Part shown: positions 46,285 through 57,576 of the stretch, piece after piece | How the letters are laid out: each line of letters opens with the position of its first letter | Position numbering within the stretch: position 1 is the stretch's first letter | Assembly (NCBI GenBank): GCA_020744225.1 | Contig: JAGMWG010000002.1 | Location: forward strand, 2,480,001-2,544,000 | Direction of reading: 5' to 3' | From: Paraphoma chrysanthemicola | Taxonomy: Eukaryota > Ascomycota > Dothideomycetes > Pleosporales > Phaeosphaeriaceae | DNA: 64,000 nucleotides | Notes under the pieces: model-generated | Seen by the model: only the letters and a program-made list of their open reading frames with translations | Told to the model about the DNA's origin: nothing | The model's database searches: none | Position numbers and translations under genes: made by a program

Positions 46285-47022
46285 ATGAACATCGAGGACA
46301 CAATATTGAAGGGAGAAAGGAGTGTAACCCACAAGCACACACCGAGGAAGACGGAGTCAGCGCAATCAGATGAGCGAGTTGAGAAGCATCATGAAATCCT
46401 CAAATTGGCTAGGCGCATCGAGAAGCATAATAACGAGTGGCGTCGCACACCCATCTCAAATCTACCGCCCTCCCTACACAACCTCGGCCAGATTCTCTTC
46501 GACGCGTACACTAATATCGACCCATATAGCGCGCCTCCCATCAAGCAGTTCGCTCGTCTGCTAAAGAACTGGCAGCTCTTGAGAAACATGGTCGATCAAT
46601 ATCTCTACCTCCACAACCACTTCGACAACACCGCTGTTAACAGACTACAAGATCGTGCGCGTGCTATTCGCAGCGATCAAATGTCCATCAACAATTGGAC
46701 AACCCTCGCTGCTCAAGCCCGGGACGAGAACAAGGACCTTGGTTCTCAGCGGTACGATCGCTTCGCCGCTCCAGCGATCGCGCACAAACAGTACCTCGTC
46801 GACAAGACAAATGAGGACTTGAGTGCCCTATCAACGGCGTATCATGCATATTACAACACCGCGCAGATTGCGTGGACCGATTACGAACTCTTCATCAAAG
46901 AATCATCGCTGGAGACTATGCTGAATATTACGTTGAAGGATTGTAGTACGCGTATTAGGGAAGTGTATGTAATATTTCGTGCGGAGTGTGAGGAGATGTT
47001 AGTTAATGTAAGTGCACCATAA
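46285..47022 (+). CDS. Helical hypothetical protein, 245 residues
   Basis: A single uninterrupted frame from the ATG at 46285. The protein is hydrophilic and mostly helical. Segments include KHHEILKLARRIEKHNNEW, PPSLHNLGQILFDAY, FARLLKNWQLLRNMVDQYLY and DLSALSTAYHAYYNTAQIAW. No signal peptide, membrane segment or catalytic motif. It looks coding by composition and regular helix periodicity. The true start may be upstream (see the 46124 exon), since the preceding ORF overlaps this ATG by an ATGA. Function unknown; possibly a lineage-specific protein. Confidence 0.6.
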   Translation: MNIEDTILKGERSVTHKHTPRKTESAQSDERVEKHHEILKLARRIEKHNNEWRRTPISNLPPSLHNLGQILFDAYTNIDPYSAPPIKQFARLLKNWQLLRNMVDQYLYLHNHFDNTAVNRLQDRARAIRSDQMSINNWTTLAAQARDENKDLGSQRYDRFAAPAIAHKQYLVDKTNEDLSALSTAYHAYYNTAQIAWTDYELFIKESSLETMLNITLKDCSTRIREVYVIFRAECEEMLVNVSAP

Positions 47023-47440
47023 ATCCAAACGTCCGATTTATTGTGCTAGCGATGAATAGTTCAAGGCGGTTCTTGACGATGAGCTTTAGATTGTGTATTG
47101 CATTCTTTTCTAGCGCTGTGTTTGTATTCACTTCATAGCATTTAGGCATTGTGTTTCAGAAACTGTAATGGGTCATTATGGGTCTGGTGAGAATTATAGT
47201 GCGCTAAGCCATGTTATCGCGCACATGGAGAGATAGGGAAGCAAGGGTGTACGCTCACGGCGTGACACTGATCGATAGTATTAGAAGGGATAGCAGTGTA
47301 CCTGATGCAATTTTGTACTGGGATGGTGGTTGTGACGAATATAATACCGTGAAGAATTCGAGGTTAGGCAGCGCCATGACGTGGTAATAACGAGCGAACG
47401 ATTATCTAAACACTTTCCTCATCATCCAACCCTTCCTAAT
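47023..47440. other. Convergent spacer, no gene seen
   Basis: About 420 bases between the ends of the helical-protein gene and the SDR gene. Nothing recognised. Confidence 0.5.
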
Positions 47441-48459
47441 TCATACCCACTGCCTATCCCCATTCTGGGAAATAAACTTTCCTCCAAATCCATCCTCAAT
47501 ACTGATTCTCTCCCACGTCTTCCTCATCACCGGGATGGCCTCCTCCACCGGCGTTGGGCCCTTGAAATGCGGTGCATACACTACCACCCTCGCCATGAAT
47601 CCTTGCAAGCCCGCAATTTGCTCCGGAGTGACTGTATCATATGTATCAGCTAATCATCCAATCGATTCGATTCGTCACAAGGAAGGAGGTGGAAGATCCT
47701 TGGTGAACTTACCGTTATCATAATGTCCCACCTCTACTATCCCAGGACTCATGCTCACAAACAAGACGCCGTCTTTCTTATACTGGGCGCTGAATTTGGC
47801 TACGACGACGTTCAGAGCTGCTTTGGAAGCGGCGTACAACCCGCTGTTCTCGATGTCGATATCGTTGATGAGGTCGAGATCAGCGTGCCCGCTGGATATG
47901 GCGATGACTTTCTTGGTCTTGCTTTTCAGGACCAGAGGAACGAAGAGATTGAAGAGGTGGATATTGCCGGTGACATTGGTGTGGAAGAGCTCTGCTGTAG
48001 TTGCCTCGAGCTCTGAAACTTTGTTGCCCCTATTGCGGAGAGATCATTAATCACGAACAACATGGATAGTATTTCACGTTGGGCGGAAAGGAACTCACAA
48101 TGTGCCAATGGGGTCGTACGCATCCAGATGGGTCACAGAAGCACCGTTTGCGACTAGATAGTCGATTCCACGGTCGCCAAGAATCTCGGAAGTGTCGATA
48201 GCGGCCTGCTTGAGGCTTGCGTAATTTGTGAGGTCAGCATGGAGAATATGCACATTGGATCGATTGCCCAGATCAGCCGCTACTTTCTTTTCAGTCGCTG
48301 CTTTATTGCGCACGAGACCGATTACAATGTCATTCGAGTTTGCTGAGATTTGCTTGACAAGCTCGAACTATTGCAGGGTAAGCGGATTCTGTGCGAGACC
48401 TTGAAAAGCAGACTCACCCCAATGCCTTTCGAGACGCCGGTGATAACGTAGACAGACAT
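47441..48459 (-). CDS. Short-chain dehydrogenase/reductase (classical SDR)
   Basis: Four exons, 48418-48459, 48099-48367, 47713-48029 and 47441-47631, encode 272 residues. The cofactor loop TGVSKGIG is at residues 7-14, with the next exon starting FELVKQIS. Then come DLTNYASLKQAA, the NAG-like YLVANGA, the VIAISSGHA strand with the catalytic Ser, and YAASKAALN near 170 giving the Tyr-x3-Lys pair. SPGIVEVGHYDN joins VTPEQIAGLQGFM across intron 3. The C terminus KFISQNGDRQWV is typical of fungal NAD(P)-binding SDRs of unassigned substrate. All three introns are short with GTGAGT or GTAAGT donors, and each junction restores the family alignment. Confidence 0.88.
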
Positions 48460-49172
48460 TCTGTGTGAGTTGATATTGTTCTAATAGTTAGATCGAAGTA
48501 CTGAGCTTTGGTATGGAATAAAAGGCTACATTCAAGCAGTCTTATATACGCATTCTAGTATATTTCTTGGCAGGTACTTGCTCGTCATCATAATGAACTA
48601 GTCCGCGGATGAGATTTGACCCACAATGTTGCATGTACAGCTGCGCTGTTACCCTTGATGGGACATGCCAGGAGAGGTCTATGCGGGCCAGAACATTATT
48701 TTGGGTTATTCGCTGCTAGACTCAATTCTGAAAGTCTTCATTCTGTAGTGACTTCGTTCTTTTCTTGCTTGATTGTTTGAAACTAGTTCACGCGCTTACT
48801 TGCGTGATATTCGGCTTGTAAGACTCTCAGCGAGATCACTAGACATGGTGCTTCGGTGAATTGTATCATCACTTTGAGAACAAAAAAACAGCCAAAACAA
48901 GCAGGCATCTTCGGACAGCTTCTGTACCCACCGAGCCTTGCTCCTGATTGTGCGATATGTTCCTCATGCTTGAGTACCATGTCAGACGCGAAGAGTGGGC
49001 TGCGGTATGATGTTGCGGACTAGCGCCCCGCAATGCGGGATAGCGTGCGGGCGATGAGCCAATCAACGTAGGTTATCACCCGATGACAAATGCGCACTCG
49101 AGGCACTCCGCTCGATGTCCGCAGCAGATGATTGTTGCCAAACGAGCATGGAAGCAACTTCATCCTGCGACT
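48460..49172. promoter_or_regulatory. Divergent promoter region, SDR / Zn2Cys6 regulator
   Basis: About 710 bases between two divergent starts. CCAATCA at 49059-49065 lies about 110 bases before the regulator's start and is a CCAAT-box candidate. The divergent arrangement with a regulator suggests, but does not show, co-regulation with the SDR. Confidence 0.4.
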
Positions 49173-50453
49173 ATGCCGAAAATTGCGGAATCGAATGCTT
49201 GTAGCGCCTGCGCGAAGTCGAAGCGCAAGTGTGGGCGGCAAACGCCCTCATGTGTACGTTGCACGGACAGGGGGATTCGTTGCGTTTATCCGTATTCAAC
49301 ACGCGAGGCGCCATCTTCTTCGCGGCCGCTTCTTTCTAAACCAGAGATTGGCTCAATACCAATAGCGGATGATGGACCGCTCGGCGAAGATGCAGGTACT
49401 TCGTTCTCTGGTGGCACGGACCACATCCCAGCAGAAAGCCTCAGTCTGGAAATGTCATTTCCCCTCATGTACAATGAGTCCGCGACCTCGTCGGCTCTCA
49501 TTGAGACGCCAATTGGCCAGATTTCGGATGCAGACTGGTTCCTTGCACCCGAGACCTGGAGGATGACTCATGTGATGGACAGTATGGCAACGGTGCCGAT
49601 TGGCATCCCGAAGATGAAGAGCTATATTTTGCTGTTACAATCTTGGTTCAGAAGATGGGTCACTCATGGAAGCAATCCTTTTGTCCATTCACATCTTTAC
49701 AAAGCAAACTTTCCGGCCTGCATGCAGGTCGCGTATGCCACATTGACGAGCTACACCCACCGAACACCAGAAAATACAGATATCATCCTCCGCATTGTGG
49801 CAGATCGGTCAGCTGAACTACTTCAGGAGCATGGGGCGGTCCCGAGCAGGATTGGCACAGAAGGTTGGACTGCTGAAGGACCGCAGGACATCGATCTGTT
49901 CACCCAGCTGTCAAGACTGCACGCGCTCATGGTATACCAACTCATTGGCCTCTTCGATGGCGATATTCGCTCTCGCCATGTTGCCGAAGGCCAAATGTCC
50001 GTGCAGGATAACTGGGCGAATAGGCTCTTCCAGGAGGCCTCTAAGACATTGACAAACACCCGCGATGCTGGGACCCAGCTAATTGGTTCCTTACCAAGAC
50101 CTACCACGACCTTACAGCAACGTTGGTACATATGGATCCTGTCTGAGAGCATTCGCCGCACCTGGCTTATTGCCAGTAGCATCTTTTCCATATACTCTGC
50201 ATTGCAGCAGCGCTGGTCAGTGTGTCCAGGCAGCATCATGTACAGTAATCGTAAGGGTATGTGGTCCGCCGAAAGCAGCACAGATTGGGATAGATTATGT
50301 TCGAAGAGTGGGGCGGTGTCTTTGCAACGCTTCGAGTGCTCGAGGCTTCCGTATGATGCCGATCCTGATGACATTGACGAGTTTGGCGATGCCATGCTAA
50401 ACATGACTGTCCATGAAGAGTTATTGGAGAAATGGAAGAACAGGACCAGATAG
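49173..50453 (+). CDS. Zn2Cys6 (Gal4-type) transcription factor
   Basis: A single exon of 426 residues starting MPKIAESNACSAC. The binuclear zinc cluster is at residues 10-37, C-x2-C-x6-C-x6-C-x2-C-x6-C, with basic AKSKRK after the second Cys. The rest is a fungal regulatory region with LLQSWFRRWV and LQQRWYIWILSESIRRTWLI. The region 49083-49172 upstream is open in frame, but the later Met sits 9 residues before the cluster, typical for this class. It is nuclear and DNA-binding by family. It lies divergent from the SDR gene and near the VOC and oxidoreductase genes, a possible local regulator (inference). Confidence 0.87.
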   Translation: MPKIAESNACSACAKSKRKCGRQTPSCVRCTDRGIRCVYPYSTREAPSSSRPLLSKPEIGSIPIADDGPLGEDAGTSFSGGTDHIPAESLSLEMSFPLMYNESATSSALIETPIGQISDADWFLAPETWRMTHVMDSMATVPIGIPKMKSYILLLQSWFRRWVTHGSNPFVHSHLYKANFPACMQVAYATLTSYTHRTPENTDIILRIVADRSAELLQEHGAVPSRIGTEGWTAEGPQDIDLFTQLSRLHALMVYQLIGLFDGDIRSRHVAEGQMSVQDNWANRLFQEASKTLTNTRDAGTQLIGSLPRPTTTLQQRWYIWILSESIRRTWLIASSIFSIYSALQQRWSVCPGSIMYSNRKGMWSAESSTDWDRLCSKSGAVSLQRFECSRLPYDADPDDIDEFGDAMLNMTVHEELLEKWKNRTR

Positions 50454-50908
50454 AGTACTATGACTGAGTAAGTAGCTCCGCAATGCGTGTTGTTGGTTAT
50501 TTGAAGGTTTTGTGGAGAAACTGCCCACCTGCTTGGCAAGTGCAGCCGGGTCTGTAGGCTGGTGGGGCAGGCGGAAGCGAACGAGGTCAACGTCAACACC
50601 TGCGCCCTTCGTGGACTCCATCACTTCAGAGGAATTCTATAATTAAAAGGCCAACTCTGTTCGAGCTCAATTGAGTTCTCGGAACCATTTGATATAATTA
50701 CAATGCTAGATAATCACGCGAGTATCCTGTTGTAAAGACACGGCGCACAGGTCAGCCCTCTTCCTCCATTTGACTCCAGAATTATTACCTCCATCACACC
50801 TCCCCCAAACCCCCGAAACGCCGAAACTTTTCAAACCAAGACTTGCTCACACAGATCCACATACAGCTAAGGACCCGTATTGACGGTGCGGGTTTTTTGT
50901 AGATGGTC
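50454..50908. other. Convergent spacer, no gene seen
   Basis: About 455 bases between the ends of the transcription factor and the coiled-coil gene. Nothing recognised. Confidence 0.5.
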
Positions 50909-52662
50909 TTACCACTCTTCCAGCGCATTAATGATTTCCCACTCCTTTTTATCGTCGTCTTCGATGGCTTCCCAGTCATCCTCGCTTTGCTCATCGGGTA
51001 TATGCGTGGCTTGCGCAGCAGTCCGAGCATCATTTTGCGTCGGGGCGGTGGTATTTGACGTAGCTTCGTCAACACTTCCACTCTTACCCTCGACATCGCT
51101 ATGATTACCAGTTTCAAGAGGCTCGGGTACTTCGGTATTAGTCTTAACCCTGTGATCCGCCACATCCTCGCCCTCAAACCGGACGTTCTTCCCCGTAGTT
51201 CTGGTTAACTCTTTCTTCTCATCCTTCTCAGCCGTGTCCGCCATGTCCTTCTCGTTTTGTGCCAGTTCAAGCATCTGTTTCGCCCGCGCTAGTACAGCCT
51301 TCCTACGTTCCTCCTCCCCTTTCCTCCACTCCTCAACCTTCTTCTTCCTCGCCAACCTTACTGCCTCCCTCCTCTGCTCCACACTACCCGCAACCACCTT
51401 CTCCCTCTCTCGCAACGCATGCATCTCCCTCTCCTTCTCCCCTCTGGACTCCCTCTGCTCAGCAATAATCTCATACGCCTTTTGTTGCGCGAGCGGGACA
51501 CATTGGGCGTGCGCTTGTTCTTTCTCGCGTTTATCTTGGATGTGTTTTCGAATTCGTGCTGCTTCGGCATCACGTTTTTCTTTGAATATCTTCCTCTCGA
51601 CGTCCTGGGCATCGTGTTTCTCCCGCGCTACTCGCCCTTCGGCCATGATTTCCTGCAATTTCAACATCGCGACGTGATTTGCTTCGGATCTGCGCGCCTC
51701 GTCCAGTGCCTTGCGCTCCGTGTCCGTGGCTTTGATATACAAGTCTCGCTGGGAAGTCTGCTTTGGGTGGTCATTGGGCTTGGTCTTCTTCTCTTCAGCC
51801 CTCATCACATCGAATCCAATCATTCGCCTAATCTTGTCTTTCATCTCGTCTCGGTCATCGGATCCCCAGAAGCCCCACCCGGGCGCTTTCGTGCGTACCA
51901 AGTCCCAAATCTCGTCTTCGCGTTTGCGCATCTCGGCGTGTAGGTTTTGGATTCCCTGGCCTTTGCGTACGCGCCAGTATGCTTTTTCGGAGTTGATGCT
52001 GTGGCCGAGGATGTATTCGAGAACGGTGATGTCGGTGGGTAAGATGCCGGAATCTGTGGACGGGGTGTGAGACGATTTGGCGCTTCTGGAGGCATCCGCA
52101 ACTGTGGAACTTGGACTGGAAGGGCGTTGTGGCGGCGGAGGTAGTATAGGTATGTTTGAACCCGCTGGAAAGTATTGATAGCTGGGTGTTGGGTGGGGAC
52201 TAGAGAGTGTTAGATGATTCAGTGGAACTGATCTGTGGGGAAGGTGGCTGACGGCAGTCCAAGACCCTGGAGGAAAGGGCTAGGCAAAGAGTATTCTGGC
52301 ATGTATGCACTCGGCTCGATGCTTGGGTCAAAAGGTATATTGTTCTGCTGAAATGCCGGTAGAATGTGTCCACCAGCTTTTGTCTCGGTCTCGTATTTCT
52401 TACGAAGAACGGCGTATCGATGAGTGTTAACGTATCCGCTGGGCGGTGCAATGTTCACATTCTTCATCTCCGGAGGACAATCTCGTGTGGTGTAGATCTC
52501 ATTGGTGGTGACCTTGTTGCACGACAAAAACCAGGCAGCATTGTGGTCCACGGTGTGGTTCGATGTTTGAGAAGTGGTCCTCAAGGCTCTGTCATTTGTA
52601 TCGTTAGCAGTCGCTAGCCACCGTTTCCGGTGTTTCGGCACTGGTGTGTCAGGTCGATCCAT
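50909..52662 (-). CDS. Coiled-coil hypothetical protein
   Basis: Exons 52253-52662 and 50909-52199 (53-nt intron, GTCAGC...CATCTAAC...TCTAG, phase 2) encode 566 residues. Exon 1 has HNAAWFLSCNKVTTNEIYTT and a hydrophilic SAYMPEYSLPSPF stretch. Exon 2 starts with Pro/Ser-rich sequence, then a conserved-looking LPTDITVLEYILGHSINSEK and the helical WDLVRTKAPGWGFWG. It continues with ~200 residues of Lys/Glu/Arg-rich single helix or coiled coil (EKEREMHALREREKVV, RRKAVLARAKQMLELA), and ends in the acidic DDWEAIEDDDKKEWEIINAL. No catalytic motif. Family not recognised. Confidence 0.7.
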
Positions 52663-53918
52663 GTTGTAGCTATCGTTGACTCAGTACGCTTGTAACAAAC
52701 AGCTTTTGAATGCCATACACATGCACAATATTGCGAGATAGTAGATAGTAGTTTTAGGTCAGGCTGTGCAAGGGAATGAGATGGCGGGATTGGAGTGACA
52801 AGTTGATGATTCGAATTATGAATCACAAGTAGGGCATGCTGGGTAGAAAAGGCGGGGTCTCATGTTAGAAATGGTTTGATGATGTGCTATCTGGTACGGA
52901 CCGGACTTGACAAAGCGCCAGACGAACCGGTCGGTTCCACTCTGGCGGATCTGCTGCGGAAAGTGAAGTCATGAGTAGAGCTGCGCTTCAGTCGGCGTAG
53001 ATAGTTCTTCGTGCACTCGTCCTTATCTGGTTGATTGAGCGCACAGTAATCGCAGCATACCTGTGCCGGTCTTTGCCGGCATGGAATAGGCATCTACACC
53101 CAATTCTGGCATACAACTATTATTGACACATGAATGCCAGACATACTTCGTAACGAACCCGGTATGGCTGGTGTTCCAGATGAGCTGGTCCGGAGGCCCC
53201 TCTTCTCCGGAGGACGCGGTGGTACACTTGCTTGCAGATGCATTAGGCACTCAACCGAATCAACCACGTCACGTGCACACCAGATCGCTGGCTTAGACCA
53301 CCAGGTATCGCCGTAGTTCGTGCACGTCCTAGCTTGACTGCCATAGCTCATCAGCTCTAATATTGGTGCTCTTCAAAGAGCTAAATATCTAGCATATATT
53401 TTGCTATTTTTTGTTTCTTCTTATTGAACACTCTGAGGCTATGCAGCACTCCCTAAATGTCCGAAACGGAAGAAGCCGTACTTCATCAACCGGGCGGAAC
53501 TCTGCCGAATTGCCAGTACTGAATTACATCGGACTCAACATAAGGATTGCAAATCGGGATGGATTGATCATGTGGCCGCTCGGATTGTGTGGTGTTGAGG
53601 AGAACGACGAGGTTCGCTTGGGGCATTGACGTCGATTTACTGGAGATGATTGGGTCTTGGCGCGCGGGTTGGCCCATGCGCGACGTCTGTTTGTGCTCGT
53701 CCCGCGAACCATAACATCCATCCACAACTTCATCCCCGTGCTGCATCCCCGCCACACGCACCTTTTGTTGCTGGCGCAGCTTCCAAATTCACCCAGACAG
53801 CTTCCGACGCGTCATGCACAGCTAATCCGCGCCTCATTTCGTCTCTCACCCATCGCGACTGCCGCACCGCGACGCGCGCTTCGACACCAACAAGTACCTC
53901 GACACGCACGCACTCACA
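52663..53918. other. Divergent intergenic region before INCENP
   Basis: About 1.25 kb. ORFs at 53411-53629 and 53650-54132 (plus) overlap the INCENP leader and look like chance. An AT-rich tract lies near 53380-53430. Promoters of both flanking genes are expected here. Confidence 0.4.
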
Positions 53919-56900
53919 ATGGCTGCCCGCAGCAGAGCGCCCGCCATCGGCTCAGCCGGATGGATCCTCGAGGAGCGCCATCAGTCAAACGCCCTGGTCG
54001 CGCAGGAGCTCGAGGATTTTGGCTTTTCCGTGCGCAATGAGCTCGAGTGGCTCAACGAGCACATGGCTGACGTCTGCGCCAACGACGGACAGTATGTCGC
54101 GCCTGCCTTCCTCAGCGCGCGCTCTGTACTGACCATTGGCTAGACACAATCTCGAGGTCTTCAAGACGCCCGGCAAGCTACGCGGCAAGACGCCTCGCAC
54201 CGCCCGCAAACAGGCTGCTGGGTCTCGTCAGGTAAGACGACGCGTCCACCCTTTCATCCCGAGTGCTCACAGCCCGCAGCCTCTCGCCAGTCTGCTTGCA
54301 GCCAATGCTCAGAACAAGGCCAGCCCCGCGGAACAGAGTCTGAGGAACAACCTCCAGAAAGCAGCCACCACCAAGGCGCGCTTCCAGATCGCCGAAGATG
54401 AGAATACCGCGCGCGTCCAGTCTCCTGCCGCGAAGACGCCAGTGGCGCGACAGCTCTTCTCCAAGGCCATTTCGACCGGCAAAGAGAACGTCGACCGCAG
54501 CTTCCACGCCGATGTGTTTGACGAGCCTGCAACTCAGGCCACTGCTGCACCCTGGAGCCCGCTCAACTCCACACAAGACACTGTCATGAGCTCACAAGCC
54601 GACGACGTCTTTTCACCGCCCCACACCCAGTCTACACAACCCACGCAGCCTACACAGTCGTTCCGCCACTCAATACAAGAGACGGATGACGAGCGACGCG
54701 ACACTGGCGATTCGTTCGTATCAGCCAAGGAAGCTTTTGGCAGCAAGCACGCGTCGCGCGAGAACTTGCGGGTCAAGGACGACGATGCAATGGACGTCGA
54801 TGATGACAAGGCGGACTCTTCACGATCATCCGCCCAAGACACAGTCATTCGCCATGACCTCAGCTCTGCTGGCGAGGATGAAGACGAAGACATGCACGAC
54901 ATTCCAGATTTCCCCGAGCCGCCGCGCGTCATCTCAGAGCAGTACAGCATTTCCGCAGAGACACAAGACGCGCTCGACACCGCGAACCATCGCGCTCACG
55001 CGCCCGAACCGAAGACGCTCTTCGCGCCTGACATGTCCACGACACCTGCCGGCCAGCCTCCAGCTGTGACAGAGGAATCCCACGATGACACTGTGGTCCA
55101 CCACGAAGTCGATGATCAGATGGATATCGACGATGATGTGCGTTCGCCATCAGATAATTCGAGCCCCGTCAAGCCGCTCGTTAGGAAGAGCAGCCTCACA
55201 TTTGCATCCTTGCCCGCTCGAGAGCCGCTTCTCGCAAAGAAGAGCATGGGCAATCGCGTATCGCGCACAAGCCACGTCGATCCTAGCAAGGGCCGCAACA
55301 GCCAGATGGGCAGATACACTGGAGGCAAAAGTTTGGGAGGCAGCCAGCTTGCTTATCCCGCTGAGAAGCACCACGATGATTCAGACATGGAGGACGAGCG
55401 TCCAGGCCTCCAGCGCGAGGAGTCTGAAACCACGAAGATCCACAACAAAACCACAACACAGCGTCTGTTCGAGCGCATTAACATGCTCAAGCAGCAGAAC
55501 GAAGCGCCCAAGCGTATCAGCCAAACCATCATGTCCTCGCAGTCATCCCAACAACAAAGCTTTACTTCGGCACAGTCCAAAGAAGATCTTCCTCAAGCGC
55601 AGGCGCCGCAACCCGCATACCCCAGTCTTCCAGCTGCCACACCCGCACCAGAGGAGGACGATGACGACGACTGGATCTCGCCCGTCAGGACTGCTCCTGC
55701 TCCCACTACAGCCCGACCACCGCTCAGCAAGAGCCACACTGCGGACGTACACCTGTCTCCCGCTAAGCCTATGCCATCCAAGCTCATCTCGGTTTCCAAT
55801 CCGGATCTGTCGAAAGTTGTGGAGTCAACCACTCCGGCTGGCTCTCCAACTGGTAAGAAATACATGGACGGCCCGCTCAGCGCTTCTAAAGCTAAGTTCT
55901 ATTCAGCACTCCGTGCGGCCAAAGAGAAGATCATTGGATCAAGTGCCACCAGCGCCCAGGTCAAACTTGATGCACTTTCCGAGAGCCCTATGCGACCTAG
56001 GCTACAAGCCACAGACTCTTCAGATGACATCTTTGGCAGCCCCAAGCGCACTGAGAAGCCTGGCATCTTTTCCCATCTGCGTTCGCCTTCCAAAGAGTCC
56101 AACAAGTCGACCAGGTCAACCAAGATTGCCGCCATGCCTGGTAGCCCCGTCAAAGAGGACGGCCGTCGTACTCGCAGTTCGACTGAGCGCCAAAAGCAGA
56201 AGGACAAGGAAGCGCAAGACAAAGATACGAAGCAGAAGCAACGTGCGGAGGAGAAGCTTAGGGAAATGCGCGAGAAGGAGCAGTCAAAGGCCGCCTTGCA
56301 CCATCAGAAGAGTAAGGGCCAGTTAGCGAAGACTCCCACTGCGATGTCCTCGTCATCAAGCTTGAGGCAGCCCGCTCAATTGTCTACTGCAACCAAGACG
56401 CCCACCACCGCCTACTCTCAACCACCAGTCTCGCGCCCTGGTATTCCCCGGAGCAACACTGCCTCGTCAAGAGAGCAGGATGTTGACTCAGCCGATGAAA
56501 TGCCTCCGCCTCCGCCACCAAAGAGCCTTTTGCCTACCACAAAGACCACCAAGGCGGCTCTACGAGAGCCCAGAAAGCTCGTCAAGCCGAGCAGCAAGGA
56601 AGCTCTACCCAAGGCCAAAGCTCCTCAGAAGATCATGGTCAATCTTAACAGCAGCCGGTATGGCCAAGCGCCCCCTCCTGCGCCTCGTCCCACGCCGACC
56701 GTGGCGAGCAAGCCTCTTCCCGCGGCACCTGCTACGACTGGAAGGTCAAACGCGCCAGTCGCCAGGCCACCGACAGCCGCGTCCAGCAGACCCCCATCGG
56801 CCTTGTCTGGCAAAGCTGGACATGTTTCGAAGACAGTGCCAGCCGCGAAGCCTACGGCTCCACGGGCCGTTCGTCCTCAGCCACAAGCTGTGGAAAAAGC

Positions 56901-57576
56901 TAAAGCACCTGCACCACAGGCCCGTGCCGATCTGCCTGCGAACAGGCCTGTCTCGAGGATGCAAACCGTCCAAGACGCGAACAGGATTGTTGTGCCACCT
57001 GTCAATCCTGCGAAGCCCCCGACCAAACGGCCGTTCCAGCCTGAGAACGACGAAACACTCCATCGTCCTGCTAAGCGACCATCGCAGCAGGCAAAGATGA
57101 ATCCTATCACCCCTGGTCATGCCCATGCTCAATTCGCAAAGGGCAAGATTCCCTTCGCTGAGCCTGCCCATGCCCCCCAGCCTCAGCCTCCTACAATCCA
57201 GTATCCTAATGGAGATGACATCAAGCTGCCCGAGATCATGACCGATTCGGAGGATGAGGACTCTGAGAACGAGTTCGAGCAGCCCAGCTGGGTCAACACA
57301 CCAAACCTCCGTGAGATGCTCACTAGCCAGCAACTCATGGATCCCGAACAAATCTTCGGCCCCATTGCTCCCCTTAACATGGAGGCGGTGTTCCCGAACA
57401 AGGAACGCCACAAGCGTTTCCGCGAGCGCACCAGCAGCGCTTTCTGGGCCAACGACCAGGTCACCGAGGAGGAGAAGAGGAAGGAGCGCGAGGCCAGGGA
57501 GCGTCTTGTACGCGACGGCGCGTGGACATACAACCCGTCTCCCCGTCCGGCACCCGGTCCTTCTCGTTTGGGCTAA
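53919..57576 (+). CDS. Inner centromere protein INCENP (Sli15/Pic1), chromosomal passenger scaffold
   Basis: Exon 1 is 53919-54091, joined in phase 2 to 54144 after a 52-nt intron. A second, in-frame 48-nt intron is likely at 54232-54279 (GTAAGA...CTCAC...GCAG). It gives SRQ-PLASLLAANAQN, for 1185 residues (1201 if retained). The N-terminal CEN-box-like helix (NALVAQELEDFGFSVRNELEWL) is expected to bind the Survivin/Borealin-type subunits. The long middle is disordered (Ser/Pro/Ala), with a Lys/Glu/Arg single helix (KDTKQKQRAEEKLREMREKE) near residue 710. The C-terminal IN-box carries PSWVNTPNLREMLTSQQLMD then PEQIFGPIAPLNMEAVF, the Aurora-binding region. Known role: targets and activates Aurora kinase at centromeres and spindle. 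Strong by the IN-box. Confidence 0.9.
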
